Shown here: piece after piece, positions 17,962-27,512 of the stretch | Layout of the letters: each line of letters begins with the position of its first letter | Numbering within the stretch: position 1 is the first letter of the stretch | Origin: Paenibacillus sp. J45TS6 | GTDB lineage: Bacteria; Bacillota; Bacilli; Paenibacillales; Paenibacillaceae | Direction: 5' to 3' | DNA: 64,000 bases | NCBI RefSeq assembly: GCF_018403285.1 | Contig: NZ_BOSJ01000004.1 | Location: 62,001-126,000 of the forward strand | The notes under the pieces: model-generated | Told to the model about the DNA's origin: nothing | Seen by the model: only the letters and a program-made list of their open reading frames with translations | Databases searched by the model: none | Made by a program: the position numbers and the translations under genes

Positions 17962-18813
17962 ATGCAAGGTAAAGTACTTGAAGTAAGCACTGCCCAGCGA
18001 CTTGAACGTTCTGAAATGGAATACATGATTGATCGTATGAGGGCAATGGAAGAACGGCCGGGGAATCCAATGGGCATTGAGACTCAGTATTTTGGAGAAG
18101 CTGTCGCTTTTTATAGCAGGGAGATGCCTTGGCCTCAGTTTAATACAGTGAAAGGAATCGGCTCAGAGGAAGAGTCATATTTGCCTGAAATAATGATGTT
18201 TTATCGCTCCAGGAATCGAAATCCGCATATCGAGATTACTCCTCTCAGAGCAGAGCCAACACTGTTTAGATCTCTGACTACACATGGATTTTTCCAATCC
18301 TCCTTTCATGCCACGTTATATAAAGAATGTAAGAAAGAGACTAGCTCTTCGTTAGAAAAAAAGACAAGCGATAAGGAAAATATCCAAATTGTAGAAATTA
18401 ACTCGCATCAATTTGATGATTATGCTACGGTTCATTGTCTAGGAACAGGATTACCGATTTCAGGGAAACAGCATATTGCAGATAACAACCGTATTCTTCA
18501 TGGAAGAAAAGGTTGGAAGTATTATGTAGCTTATTATAATAACGAACCCGTGGGCGCTGCGGCAGCTTATATTCAAGGAAGTACTGCTTCATTGACCTTT
18601 GCAACTACCTTGCCGGCATACCGAAATAGAGGGATTCAAACCTTGTTAATTGAGCGGAGAATGAAAGATGCAGTTCAGGAGGATTGTAATCTTATCGTTG
18701 GACAAGCCTCGTATCTGTCTTCGAGTTTTCGGAATATGCAGCGAGCAGGAATGCAGCTTGGTTACACAAGATCGACCTGGAGCAGTCTTATGCCTCTGAG
18801 CGGCCTTATGTAG
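17962..18813 (+). CDS. Two-domain GNAT acetyltransferase
   Basis: A 283-residue protein. The C-terminal half (about 135-275) is a GNAT domain with the acetyl-CoA loop RNRGIQ in TTLPAYRNRGIQTLLIERRM. The N-terminal half resembles a degenerate GNAT domain (AEPTLFRSLTTHGFFQSSFHATLYKE), a common arrangement. The substrate is unknown. GGGGAAGGTG precedes the ATG. The VanZ-like gene starts 19 bases after the stop, so the two are probably co-transcribed. Confidence 0.82.
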   Translation: MQGKVLEVSTAQRLERSEMEYMIDRMRAMEERPGNPMGIETQYFGEAVAFYSREMPWPQFNTVKGIGSEEESYLPEIMMFYRSRNRNPHIEITPLRAEPTLFRSLTTHGFFQSSFHATLYKECKKETSSSLEKKTSDKENIQIVEINSHQFDDYATVHCLGTGLPISGKQHIADNNRILHGRKGWKYYVAYYNNEPVGAAAAYIQGSTASLTFATTLPAYRNRGIQTLLIERRMKDAVQEDCNLIVGQASYLSSSFRNMQRAGMQLGYTRSTWSSLMPLSGLM

Positions 18814-18832
18814 AAAGAAGGGAATGTAAGAG

Positions 18833-19255
18833 TTGAAGCAACAAACTTTATTTCGGGTGATCCTTTTTTTATATTCAGTAATGCTCCTATATTTTATGTT
18901 TGCCGGATTTCATCGCTATGTTCATGATAACTATCGCTATAATCTAATCCCATTACATACGATTTTAGCTTATGTGAGGAATCTGAGTCTAGATCATGTA
19001 ATTGATTCAGCAATAAACCTGATTGGAAACATTGCCGTTTTTATCCCGCTTGGTTTTCTTATTCCTGCATCGCTGTCTCGTCCTTGGTCCTATGGAAGGT
19101 TCATTCTATTCTTTAGTTCTTTTATCATTTTGCTTGAGTGTATGCAGACTTTGTTACGAGTGGGAACCGGAGATATTGATGATCTATTATTGAACGTAAT
19201 CGGTGGTTCTGTTGGATATATGTTATACAAACGATATGAAACATGGATCTCATGA
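18833..19255 (+). CDS. VanZ-like small membrane protein
   Basis: A 140-residue protein with four hydrophobic segments. The pattern NLIPLHTI...NLIGNIAVFIPLGFLIP...GTGDIDDLLLNVIGGSVGY is that of the VanZ family. VanZ gives low-level teicoplanin resistance in enterococci, but chromosomal homologues like this have unknown roles, so no resistance should be inferred. The start is TTG with GAAGGGAATG upstream. Confidence 0.85.
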   Translation: MKQQTLFRVILFLYSVMLLYFMFAGFHRYVHDNYRYNLIPLHTILAYVRNLSLDHVIDSAINLIGNIAVFIPLGFLIPASLSRPWSYGRFILFFSSFIILLECMQTLLRVGTGDIDDLLLNVIGGSVGYMLYKRYETWIS

Positions 19256-19472
19256 TTGGTCAGAAACATAGAAGAAATGCAGTATTTAGAAAAAGAGTAA
19301 AGAAACCGATATATATAAGGGATTTTAGGTTTCATTTTTATGACAGATTGGAAAAGAAAAGGTCATTAAAGACGCAACTATTACCAGATTTCTGCGTTCA
19401 TTATAGTAGTGAATGTAAAAAAATGTTGGATGCCGGCGAGTTTACTAGACGACCAAAAGGATGTGTGAAGGT

Positions 19473-20942
19473 TTGAAGAAAATTGTTCTATTTATGTTGT
19501 TGTTTGTAGGGTTATGGGTGATTCCTGGGCTCAGTCATGCAGACGGTGGACAAGCTAAGATTTATCTTAACGATAAACAGCTTGGAACGACGGGGGATAC
19601 GAAAGTCGAGATTATTAATAAATCTGTCATGATTCCAATCCGTATGGTTGCAGAGGAACTTGGCTATGGTGTAAAGTGGGAACAAAAAACAGGCACCGTT
19701 ACTATAGAACAAAATGGCTCCACCATTAAAATGGTCGTAAATAATAAAAATGCTACGGTTGATAATCAATCCGTAAAGCTGGACAATGCGCCCGTCCTTA
19801 GAAAGGGAACGACTTTGGTTCCGCTGCGTTTTATAGGCGAGCAGTTCGGAATGAAAGTAAAATGGAACAATACGACAAAGACAGTATATTTGGAGGATGA
19901 GAGTGGATCTGGAGCAGGTAGTCAGCCTCCAGCGGGTTCACCTGTAGCCCCTAGTGAAGGGGAGAGCAGTACGGTAACCAATCCCAGTGGTCTTACTGAA
20001 ATAAGCGGGCTCAGCTTCAGCGAGAATCGTCTGCTGATCGCAACAAGCGGTAAAGTTACTCCTAAAGTATTCACGATGACTGGACCTGATCGAATTGTAA
20101 TTGATCTGCCTGATACTAAATTTAGTTCAACGTATGGACAAGATCTGAATCAGCAGGGAGCAGGTACTTTAGAAGTTACTGATTACCCGGTTGTATCTAA
20201 AGTCAGATACTCTCTGTTCAGTGATAAACCTTCAACCGTCCGTATTGTTATCGATTTAACACAGTCCTCTGGATACCATGTGACGCAAGAAGGGACAAGC
20301 TTACTAGTACTCGACTTAAATTCAGATTCAACATCTACACCAAGTACCGAGAATCCGGGAACAACTCCTGTCATACCGCCGAACACGACGAACCCTGACG
20401 AAAATAACGGCAACAAAGTCATTGTTTTAGATGCAGGTCATGGAGATCATGATTCTGGTGCAGTAGGAGTCACAGGCAAATTAGAGAAAGACTTAAACCT
20501 CAGTCTGATCTTGAAGGTAGAGGCATTACTTAAAAAAGAATCGGGCGTTGATGTAATTCTTACCAGAGATGATGATACATTTGTTTCTTTAACAGGTCGT
20601 GCGAAGGTAGCGAATGACCTCGGAGCGGATGTGTTCATCTCCATCCATGCCAACTCTGCCGGTTCATCAGCAAGCGGGACAGAAACGTTTTATTACAAAA
20701 ATCAAGATAAAGCTTTAGCTACGATTGTTCATAAACATTTGGTCAGTGCAACGGGTTTTAAAGACCGTAAAGTGAAATCAGGTAATTTATCGGTATTAAG
20801 AAATACAAAAATGCCGGCTGCACTACTGGAGATTGGTTTCCTTTCTAACAAGACAGAGGAAGCCGCTATGTTTAAAGAAGATTTTCAGAACCGTGTTGCC
20901 CAGGGCATTGTTGATGGCGTTAAAGAGTATTTGAACTTATAA
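19473..20942 (+). CDS. Secreted N-acetylmuramoyl-L-alanine amidase with stalk, AMIN and Amidase_3 domains
   Basis: A 489-residue cell-wall hydrolase. A signal peptide (KKIVLFMLLFVGLWV...LSHA) is followed by a copper-amine-oxidase-like repeat domain (about 30-140; PIRMVAEELGYGVKW and PLRFIGEQFGMKVKW), a Ser/Pro linker, an AMIN domain (about 170-275), a second linker and a zinc-dependent Amidase_3 domain. Zinc ligands and catalytic residues lie in DAGHGDHDSG, KLEKDLN, SIHANSA and LLEIGFLSN. It cleaves the bond between muramic acid and the peptide stem outside the cell. I chose TTG 19473, because AAAGGATGTG (19456-19465) is a near-perfect binding site 7 bases upstream; the ATG at 19461 lies inside that site. 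Confidence 0.9.
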   Translation: MKKIVLFMLLFVGLWVIPGLSHADGGQAKIYLNDKQLGTTGDTKVEIINKSVMIPIRMVAEELGYGVKWEQKTGTVTIEQNGSTIKMVVNNKNATVDNQSVKLDNAPVLRKGTTLVPLRFIGEQFGMKVKWNNTTKTVYLEDESGSGAGSQPPAGSPVAPSEGESSTVTNPSGLTEISGLSFSENRLLIATSGKVTPKVFTMTGPDRIVIDLPDTKFSSTYGQDLNQQGAGTLEVTDYPVVSKVRYSLFSDKPSTVRIVIDLTQSSGYHVTQEGTSLLVLDLNSDSTSTPSTENPGTTPVIPPNTTNPDENNGNKVIVLDAGHGDHDSGAVGVTGKLEKDLNLSLILKVEALLKKESGVDVILTRDDDTFVSLTGRAKVANDLGADVFISIHANSAGSSASGTETFYYKNQDKALATIVHKHLVSATGFKDRKVKSGNLSVLRNTKMPAALLEIGFLSNKTEEAAMFKEDFQNRVAQGIVDGVKEYLNL

Positions 20943-21022
20943 CTTATCATCATAAGAATGAAGGATTGATTATGAATATCGAAAGTGTGGATTAGAGGAG
21001 GATATGATCCTACACGCAGAAG

Positions 21023-21047
21023 AAGCCGCGAATTCGCGGCTTTTTTT
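21023..21047 (+). terminator. Rho-independent terminator of the amidase gene
   Basis: AAGCCGCG-AATT-CGCGGCTT is a perfect inverted repeat followed by seven T. Confidence 0.92.
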
Positions 21048-21188
21048 GTTTTAGCAATGTAATTTCCTTATCGTAAGCGAAGGAAAAGAGCTATATTTTA
21101 GGCCGCTATGTTTAGAAATGAATATCTATTCTTTAGATTTTGTTATTTTTAACTCATACAAATCCATATAGAATGATAACAACAAACA

Positions 21189-21202
21189 TGTAAGCGCTTT
21201 AT
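21189..21202 (+). promoter_or_regulatory. cre-like CcpA box upstream of lichenase
   Basis: TGTAAGCGCTTTAT matches TGWAANCGNTNWCA at 12 of 14 positions; only the last two differ. It lies 45 bases before the lichenase start, where a bound repressor would block transcription. Confidence 0.55.
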
Positions 21203-21247
21203 AAGTTGTTTTTAACACATGTTTGAAATTTCTCAGGAGGTGTGTGG

Positions 21248-21961
21248 ATGAAAAGGAAGACTTGGTACACGTTGGTGGTGGTTATGATGATTTCTTTATT
21301 TTCCTCAGTAAGCGCATTTGCAGGTTATGTTTTCTGGGAACCGTTAAGCTATTTCAACTCAAACACATGGCAAAAGGCAGATGGATACTCTAACGGTGGA
21401 ATGTTCAACTGCACTTGGCGAGCAAACAATGTTAATTTTACAAGTGATGGTAAACTCAAGCTTGGTTTAACCAGTTCTGCTCAAAATAAGTTTGATTGCG
21501 GTGAGTATCGTTCCACCAATAATTACGGATACGGGCTTTATGAAGTCAGTATGAAACCCGCTAAGAATCCTGGGATCGTCTCCTCTTTTTTCACTTATAC
21601 CGGACCTGCTCATGGAACACAATGGGATGAGATTGATATTGAATTCTTAGGTAAAGATACAACAAAAGTACAGTTTAATTATTATACGAATGGGGTTGGT
21701 AATCATGAGAAGATTATCAATTTAGGGTTTGATGCATCACAAGGATTTCATACGTATGCTTTCGACTGGCAGCCAGGACATATCAAATGGTATGTGGATG
21801 GAGTATTAAAACATACAGCAACCAGCAATATCCCCAAAACACCTGGAAAAATTATGATGAATATTTGGAACGGGACAGGGGTTGATGAATGGTTAGGTTC
21901 TTATAACGGTGCCAATCCATTATCTGCAGAATATGATTGGGTTCGATATACGAGTAACTAG
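21248..21961 (+). CDS. bglS: Secreted lichenase (endo-beta-1,3-1,4-glucanase), GH16
   Basis: A 237-residue enzyme that cuts beta-1,4 bonds next to beta-1,3 bonds in lichenan and cereal beta-glucan. A signal peptide (about residues 1-26) is followed by one GH16 domain. The catalytic motif DEIDIEFLG gives nucleophile E128 and acid/base E132. Long stretches ([30 protein letters not shown]) agree with what I know of Bacillus BglS, so the specificity call is firm. AGGAGGTG (21235-21242) lies 5 bases before ATG 21248. A cre-like box upstream suggests glucose repression. It opens the glucan-utilisation locus. Confidence 0.95.
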   Translation: MKRKTWYTLVVVMMISLFSSVSAFAGYVFWEPLSYFNSNTWQKADGYSNGGMFNCTWRANNVNFTSDGKLKLGLTSSAQNKFDCGEYRSTNNYGYGLYEVSMKPAKNPGIVSSFFTYTGPAHGTQWDEIDIEFLGKDTTKVQFNYYTNGVGNHEKIINLGFDASQGFHTYAFDWQPGHIKWYVDGVLKHTATSNIPKTPGKIMMNIWNGTGVDEWLGSYNGANPLSAEYDWVRYTSN

Positions 21962-21970
21962 AGAGGTAAT

Positions 21971-21998
21971 AAAGGCAGCCGTCACTGGCTGCTTTTGA
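21971..21998 (+). terminator. Rho-independent terminator of lichenase
   Basis: AAAGGCAGCC and GGCTGCTTTT pair around GTCACT, followed by a T-rich stretch. Confidence 0.85.
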
Positions 21999-22084
21999 TT
22001 TTTCATCATATCCGGGTTCAACCAAGTATCACTTATCCAATATATGTATTCAATTTCAAATATCCTAAATTAATGCAATAAATG

Positions 22085-22096
22085 TTGCAATATTAG
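22085..22096 (+). promoter_or_regulatory. Candidate response-regulator element, copy A
   Basis: TTGCAATATTAG occurs here, 70 bases before the binding-protein gene, and identically at 27408-27419 before the permease gene. The core GCAATA also occurs at 22075, 12 bases upstream. A site for the AraC-type response regulator encoded between the two copies is inferred. Confidence 0.45.
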
Positions 22097-22166
22097 TATG
22101 GGCATATGTATCTATCATTCATTATGATTAACTCTGTAAGCAACATTACATAGACTGGGGGAAGCA

Positions 22167-23855
22167 ATGTTGGACACAAATAAAAAAAGAAGAATAGGCA
22201 GTATGGTAATGGTAGGGATGCTGGCCCTAACTGCGGTACTGAGTGGATGCGGCAATGGGGGGAACAAGGAAGCTGAACCAAGCACTCCATCTGCACCTGT
22301 GGAGCTTAAAGACGGGAAATACGATCCGCCGGTGACAATTAGCTATCTACGGCCTTGGGGTCCAGACGTTACGTTTAAGTCAGGCGAGGATCAGGATAAC
22401 AATGTTCATACCAAATGGGCGAAGGAGAAGCTGGGCATTGAGCTAAAAAATGAATGGGTTTCTCCATCTACCAATAATGCATTCGAGACGAAGCTTCGTC
22501 TATCCCTTGCTTCTAATGCACAAATGCCGGATATTATCTCTTATCGTGGTGAATTTAATTTGGTGCGTGAGTTGATTGAATCCGGAATGTTTGTTGATGC
22601 AGGCGAGTTATTTGATAAATATGCCAACGATACATGGAAAGATGCTATTAACGAAGATCCTTCCGTTTGGTATCCATATATGCAAGATGGCAAACGCATT
22701 GGTATCCCGATTCTGGATTATTCCTATAATGGTGACCCAGTGATGTGGATTCGGGAGGATTGGCTGAAAAAGCTTAATCTGAAAGGACCGGAGACATTGG
22801 CTGATCTTGAAGTTGTTATGGATGCGTTTACAAATCGAGATCCGGATGGGAATGGTAAAAAGGATACATTCGGATTGACCATTGGATTTAAAAACTGGGT
22901 AAATACCTGGATGTCGGATGCTGGATGGGTCTTTGGAGCATATGGCACGATGCCAAACCAATGGAACCTTACAGAGGATGGAAAACTTGAATACGGTTCA
23001 GTGACACCAGGAGCAAAACAGGCACTCGCAACATTACAAAGTTGGATGAGCAAAGGGTATATCCCAGAGGAAGTAGGCGTATACGACGAGACGAAGGCTG
23101 CTGAAGAATTCACTGCCGGCAAGGCAGGGATTGTGGTTGGACCTCACTGGATGCCAACTTGGCCACTGGAGGACGTGAAGAAAAACGATCCAGATGCTGA
23201 ATTTAAGGCATATCCTATTCCTTCTGGTCCTGATGGCCAAGCGGGCAGACGTGGTACGCCAAATGAGAATGGTGTTGTTCTAATTAATAAAGACATGGAG
23301 AATCCAGAAGCATTTTTCACCTATCAAAATTATCTGTTTGAGAATTTTGCTAACCCACAAGCAGGCGGTGAATTTGAATATGGATTTGCTGAAGGATACG
23401 ATTATGTTATGGTTGACGGCAAACCATCAACGGATCCAAGTCTGACTGAAGGTTATGCTCCTGAGAAATACACGTTGGCCTTTGATGGGGCACGGATTCC
23501 AAGTCTTAGCATGAATACACTGGCGAAGCTGGCCAATGGTGAGACGCCATCAACGCCATTTGAGAAAAAGTTAGATGCAAGTGTTCCAACAGCGATGCTG
23601 GAAGCAGCGAAACTTGTTCTGGATCAAAAGGATATCTCTCTTAAACAGATGTTTACTGGTGCGCCAACGATGACGATGCAGATGAATAATGATATTCTGA
23701 CCAAGATGGAGAAGGATACATTCTCACAAATCATCTATGGTAAAACTTCAATTGATGCCTTTGATTCCTTCGTAGAGAAGTGGAAGTCTTCAGGCGGGGA
23801 TCAGATGACGAAAGAAGTAAACGAATGGTACCAGTCCGTTCAGAGCGGAAAGTAA
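22167..23855 (+). CDS. Extracellular solute-binding lipoprotein of a carbohydrate ABC importer
   Basis: A 562-residue lipoprotein; the lipobox LSGC places the lipidated Cys at residue 28. The mature part is a large family-1 type binding protein (LplA/YtcQ group), with WVSPSTNNAFETKLRLSLASN, SNAQMPDII and a DPDGNGKKDTFG calcium-loop-like motif. It should capture beta-glucan oligosaccharides for the two permeases at 27513-29358, since it lies between lichenase and the two-component system. GGGGGAAG precedes the ATG. A strong terminator follows, so the permeases have their own promoter. Confidence 0.9.
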   Translation: MLDTNKKRRIGSMVMVGMLALTAVLSGCGNGGNKEAEPSTPSAPVELKDGKYDPPVTISYLRPWGPDVTFKSGEDQDNNVHTKWAKEKLGIELKNEWVSPSTNNAFETKLRLSLASNAQMPDIISYRGEFNLVRELIESGMFVDAGELFDKYANDTWKDAINEDPSVWYPYMQDGKRIGIPILDYSYNGDPVMWIREDWLKKLNLKGPETLADLEVVMDAFTNRDPDGNGKKDTFGLTIGFKNWVNTWMSDAGWVFGAYGTMPNQWNLTEDGKLEYGSVTPGAKQALATLQSWMSKGYIPEEVGVYDETKAAEEFTAGKAGIVVGPHWMPTWPLEDVKKNDPDAEFKAYPIPSGPDGQAGRRGTPNENGVVLINKDMENPEAFFTYQNYLFENFANPQAGGEFEYGFAEGYDYVMVDGKPSTDPSLTEGYAPEKYTLAFDGARIPSLSMNTLAKLANGETPSTPFEKKLDASVPTAMLEAAKLVLDQKDISLKQMFTGAPTMTMQMNNDILTKMEKDTFSQIIYGKTSIDAFDSFVEKWKSSGGDQMTKEVNEWYQSVQSGK

Positions 23856-23915
23856 GAACTGCAGGGAAGTTAGACTACACATAAACTGCAAATTTCAACA
23901 AGAGATTAAAATCGA

Positions 23916-23955
23916 AAAAGGCATTGTCGGGAAAACTCCGGCAATGCCTTTTAGC
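23916..23955 (+). terminator. Rho-independent terminator of the binding-protein gene
   Basis: AAAAGGCATTGTCGG pairs with CCGGCAATGCCTTTT around GAAAACT. The A-run on the 5' arm means it could work for both strands, and the response-regulator gene ends nearby on the minus strand. Confidence 0.9.
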
Positions 23956-24005
23956 AATTTTCGTTAAAATAGAGGTAACTGGTTGAATCTAGTCTCGATT
24001 CTTCT

Positions 24006-25646
24006 TTAAACGGGCAGACTTTCCCGATATTCCTGCGGAGTAACGTCATAATATTTCTTGAATACACGAATAAAGTAGGCGGTATTGTTGTAACCGACGA
24101 GCTCTGAAATTTCAAATATCTTGGCAGTTGAAGTTCGTAAGTAATACGCGGCCTTCTCCATTCTTAATCGGTAGACGTAGGCTGTAAGTGCTTCTCCCGT
24201 CTCTGCTTTATAGACTTTGGACAAATAGACAGGATGCAGGTGTACATGGTCAGCAATCGCCGGCAGGGACACATCGGAAGCCAGATGAAGATCGACAAAA
24301 CTTTGTACACTGCGAACGATCGTGCTGTGATTGTCCTTCAGCTCTTGTTCAGCGTCATCACGGATGTAATGCAACGTTCGGATAGACCAGTCCATTAATT
24401 GCTTTGTCGTCGAATAGCTAGGCGCTTGAAAGTAACGATAGGATTCTACTGGTAGAATAGAAGAGAGCTGTTTCCCATTTTTATGTATGATATAAGTAAA
24501 TGCACCCGCTAAAGCGTAATACACTTCAATCGTTGACTCTGCGATATCATGATATTCGTTTGAATGCAGCAACTCCTCAAAGATCTGCTCGATCTTCAGT
24601 TCTGCATCTTGAAAACGTCCAGCTTCTAACAGACTTATTAAAGTAGGCGGTTTATAAAGCGACCTGATCGTATGAAGAGAGGGCACATTTTTTTCGTCGG
24701 AAGCGGTAACGAACAATCCTTGGACTTGTCCCATCCGCTTACGCATGGATATAACTGATCGCTCATATATTTCACCGATCTCACTCGGAAACTCTCCCCA
24801 ATGGGAAACGGAAATCGAGATCGCTCCCTTTAAGTACGCCTGAACATTCGTTTGAATCTGGGCAGCATAATGTTCTAGCATCGTCTGAGGAGTCTCGTGT
24901 TTATTCGAGAACATCTTGCTTGGATCCTTCACACTTACCAGGACAACGATATAATCATGAACATCTCGGGTATGCCAGATATGAAAATAATCTTGCACAA
25001 CTTCATTAATGATATTACAGATGGCATATTCCATGAGTGCAATATCGCTGCTGCCCATTTCGGAAAAATGTTCTTCCATACGAATAATCAACATTGCTAA
25101 ATCTTCTCCTATCGTATAGGGAAGTTCCAGTAGCTCAAGTTTATCTGTCAGCGTCTTTTGATCATAGGTTTTGCCAGTGAGCAGCTCATGGAGCATCGTA
25201 GATTGCAGTAGTGGCAGATTATCCTGAAACGCGTTTAATGCTCTTTGATAAGATGCCGCGGTTTCCCATTTTTTCTGAATTCTACTCACGAGACGTTGGA
25301 CGGATTCAATCAGGTCTTCGTCACTTACAGGCTTGAGTAGATAATCAAAGCTTTCTTGGGCCATCGCCTGCTTTGCATATTCAAAATCGGCATGACCTGA
25401 CAGCAGAATAGTTTGTACATGGGGCCATCTTTTATGGATCTCCGTAATCAGTGCAATGCCAGATATTTCAGGCATACGAATATCGCTGATCACAATATCG
25501 ATGTCATGGTTTTCCATCATTTCAAGCGCCAATTTGCCAGATAATGCCTCATGGACAGTGCCAATTCCACAGCTTTCCCAAGGAATGGTCTCCGCCAGCG
25601 TCTCGACCACTGAACGTTCATCATCCACTAATAAAATTTGTAGCAT
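24006..25646 (-). CDS. YesN-type response regulator with AraC DNA-binding domain
   Basis: A 546-residue transcription activator. The receiver domain (1-120) has the acidic pocket VDDE, phosphorylation site D55 (ISDIRMP) and the conserved Lys in DYLLKPVSD. A middle region of about 300 residues links it to two C-terminal AraC helix-turn-helix motifs (about 445-546; IADHVHLHPVYLSKVYKAETGE and ISELVGYNNTAYFIRVFKKY). It starts 11 bases after the sensor kinase stop, so both form an operon. It probably activates the binding-protein, permease and glucanase genes around it. Confidence 0.92.
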   Translation of the reverse strand: MLQILLVDDERSVVETLAETIPWESCGIGTVHEALSGKLALEMMENHDIDIVISDIRMPEISGIALITEIHKRWPHVQTILLSGHADFEYAKQAMAQESFDYLLKPVSDEDLIESVQRLVSRIQKKWETAASYQRALNAFQDNLPLLQSTMLHELLTGKTYDQKTLTDKLELLELPYTIGEDLAMLIIRMEEHFSEMGSSDIALMEYAICNIINEVVQDYFHIWHTRDVHDYIVVLVSVKDPSKMFSNKHETPQTMLEHYAAQIQTNVQAYLKGAISISVSHWGEFPSEIGEIYERSVISMRKRMGQVQGLFVTASDEKNVPSLHTIRSLYKPPTLISLLEAGRFQDAELKIEQIFEELLHSNEYHDIAESTIEVYYALAGAFTYIIHKNGKQLSSILPVESYRYFQAPSYSTTKQLMDWSIRTLHYIRDDAEQELKDNHSTIVRSVQSFVDLHLASDVSLPAIADHVHLHPVYLSKVYKAETGEALTAYVYRLRMEKAAYYLRTSTAKIFEISELVGYNNTAYFIRVFKKYYDVTPQEYRESLPV

Positions 25647-25657
25647 GGGTAGTTCAC

Positions 25658-27367
25658 CTACTTGTTAGTATTGTCGTGCCATATGATATCAACTTTAACC
25701 CCGCCGAGTGAAGAATGATGATAGGTCAGACCTGCTCCTTCACCGTATAGAAAAGATAAACGCTGATGAACATTCCACGTGCCGCAGCCCATATTCTCAT
25801 CCAGCGGTTTAAGGAGATCATATTTCATTTGATCAAGCTGTTTGTCTGACATGCCAAGTCCACTGTCTTCCACCGTAAGCGTATATACATCATCTTTGCA
25901 GTCCCCATAAATTCTGATTTCCCCGTTCTCTGCTTTAGGCTCGAGTCCATGAATGACAGCGTTCTCAATAATGGGCTGTAGAGTCAACCTGGGTACCGTT
26001 TTATCTAAAATAGCATGGGAAACGTCGATTGTAAAATGCATACGTTCTAGTCTAAGCGATTGGATTTCAAGATAATTTTTCACCATTGCTAATTCTTCTC
26101 TTATTGTTGCCATGTCATTTTCTGATCTTGTTATGTACCGGTAGTATTCTCCCAAATTTAGTGCCATGGCCACCACCGCTTTTTCATTTTTCATTCTCGC
26201 CATATTTTTGATATAGAACAAGCAGTTATAGAGAAAATGTGGATTGATCTGGGATTGCAGCTGCTTCAGGGTTGCTTCACGTCTTCTCAGTTTCTCCTCG
26301 TACACATTTTCGATTAACTCCTGAATACGCTGCGCCATGATGTTGAACCTAGCGAACAAGAGACTGAATTCGTTATGTGCAGTGTGATTCAGTCGCACGG
26401 AAAAGTCCCCGGTGGACAAGCGATTTGTTCCTCTCACCAGTTGAAGAAGAGGGACCTGAACGCTGCGAAAGAGCGTATACAGAACTAGGATACTCATCAC
26501 GATTAAGACTGCGATAGAGGCATAGAACAGGTTACGACTGCTCGTAATCGGCTTTAATATTTGCTGCATGGGCACATAATCCACATAGTACCAACCGAGA
26601 CTCTTGGATTGAATATAGGAGACGTAGTATTCGGTTCCATCCAGTGTAGTTCTGAACCCGCCTCTAGCTTGCAGTTGTGCATTTTGCAGTGAAGGCAGGA
26701 TGGATTTCAGGGTACTCTTCTCCGTGCTGTTGCTAATTAAGCCGAAATCAGGATGAAACATAAAAGGGTCGCCTTTGTTGTTTAACTTATTCTGATTAAG
26801 CAGTAATTTGAGGTGGTGAACTGGAAAACTAATTTTGGTAATCAATTTGGCCTTACTAGGATTGCTCATCGCTGTCGTTGGATCGGTAGTATGCCAGATA
26901 AATTGATTGTCGTTGTAGGTCCAGGACTGCGAGAGTGGTTCTGTAAACTCATTTTCTCTGTAAGGTATGTAAGCATAATAGTCAGTTGATATCACTTTTT
27001 CCATACGGGGGAAGTACAAGGTAATGGTCGAATGCCATTTGCTTGCTGCATTATACAGATTCATCTTCTCTAGAATGGCACTTCCCGCTTTGGTACGCTC
27101 ATAGGGAATATCTTTGTAGTCGGGGCGTTGATACTCCTGAATACTGGAATCCTGCCCAATCGACATCCCGTAAAGGGACAACTGATAAATGTTGGACTCC
27201 ACGGATTCTGCAAAAGTCGACAGCTGATTCTTCGTGTTGTTCTGAATTTCATGTTCAATGACTCTTACGCTTTCTCTATTCGAGTAGGTATAGAGGAACA
27301 AAACCAGGATAAGCAGGATCACAACTAACAATGCAATTTTAGTAAAAACATTTAAGCGGTTCAGCAA
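25658..27367 (-). CDS. YesM-type sensor histidine kinase
   Basis: A 569-residue membrane kinase. Two transmembrane helices (about 10-30 and 285-305) enclose an extracellular domain of about 250 residues of Cache-like size. A HAMP segment follows, then the His_kinase domain with H377 in QINPHFLYNCLFYIKN, and a C-terminal ATPase domain (IIENAVIHGLEPK, DSGLGMS). It probably senses a glucan oligosaccharide, directly or through the binding protein; that is inferred from the locus. It reads away from the permease gene, and both could share a control region at 27368-27512. Confidence 0.92.
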   Translation of the reverse strand: MLNRLNVFTKIALLVVILLILVLFLYTYSNRESVRVIEHEIQNNTKNQLSTFAESVESNIYQLSLYGMSIGQDSSIQEYQRPDYKDIPYERTKAGSAILEKMNLYNAASKWHSTITLYFPRMEKVISTDYYAYIPYRENEFTEPLSQSWTYNDNQFIWHTTDPTTAMSNPSKAKLITKISFPVHHLKLLLNQNKLNNKGDPFMFHPDFGLISNSTEKSTLKSILPSLQNAQLQARGGFRTTLDGTEYYVSYIQSKSLGWYYVDYVPMQQILKPITSSRNLFYASIAVLIVMSILVLYTLFRSVQVPLLQLVRGTNRLSTGDFSVRLNHTAHNEFSLLFARFNIMAQRIQELIENVYEEKLRRREATLKQLQSQINPHFLYNCLFYIKNMARMKNEKAVVAMALNLGEYYRYITRSENDMATIREELAMVKNYLEIQSLRLERMHFTIDVSHAILDKTVPRLTLQPIIENAVIHGLEPKAENGEIRIYGDCKDDVYTLTVEDSGLGMSDKQLDQMKYDLLKPLDENMGCGTWNVHQRLSFLYGEGAGLTYHHSSLGGVKVDIIWHDNTNK

Positions 27368-27407
27368 AGCTCTGCCTCCTCATCTCGTTAAAATATTCAT
27401 ATCATTC

Positions 27408-27419
27408 TTGCAATATTAG
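27408..27419 (+). promoter_or_regulatory. Candidate response-regulator element, copy B
   Basis: TTGCAATATTAG is identical to the copy at 22085-22096. It lies 93 bases before the permease start and 40 bases from the kinase start, between divergent genes. TATAAT at about 27443 could be the -10 box of the permease transcript. Confidence 0.45.
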
Positions 27420-27512
27420 GATATAGATCGCAAAATCCCATTGTTATAATTTTACTATACAAGTTTGGGTTAACTTGTAAAACATAAAAATTAGAACATG
27501 GGGGATGCAGGG

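Larger units (their letters stand above)
20943..21247. other. Intergenic region before the lichenase gene
   Basis: It holds a strong terminator and a cre-like box (both listed). No additional gene is seen. A core promoter for the lichenase must lie in the AT-rich part at about 21110-21190, but I could not choose one. Confidence 0.5.

Noticed and set aside
18833-19255. VanZ-like gene as a glycopeptide-resistance determinant
   Set aside because: No vanHAX-type genes are nearby, and most chromosomal VanZ-like proteins have no link to resistance.
19243-19476. 77-codon plus-strand frame between VanZ-like and amidase genes
   Set aside because: It overlaps the end of the VanZ-like gene and the signals of the amidase; basic low-information sequence and no binding site.
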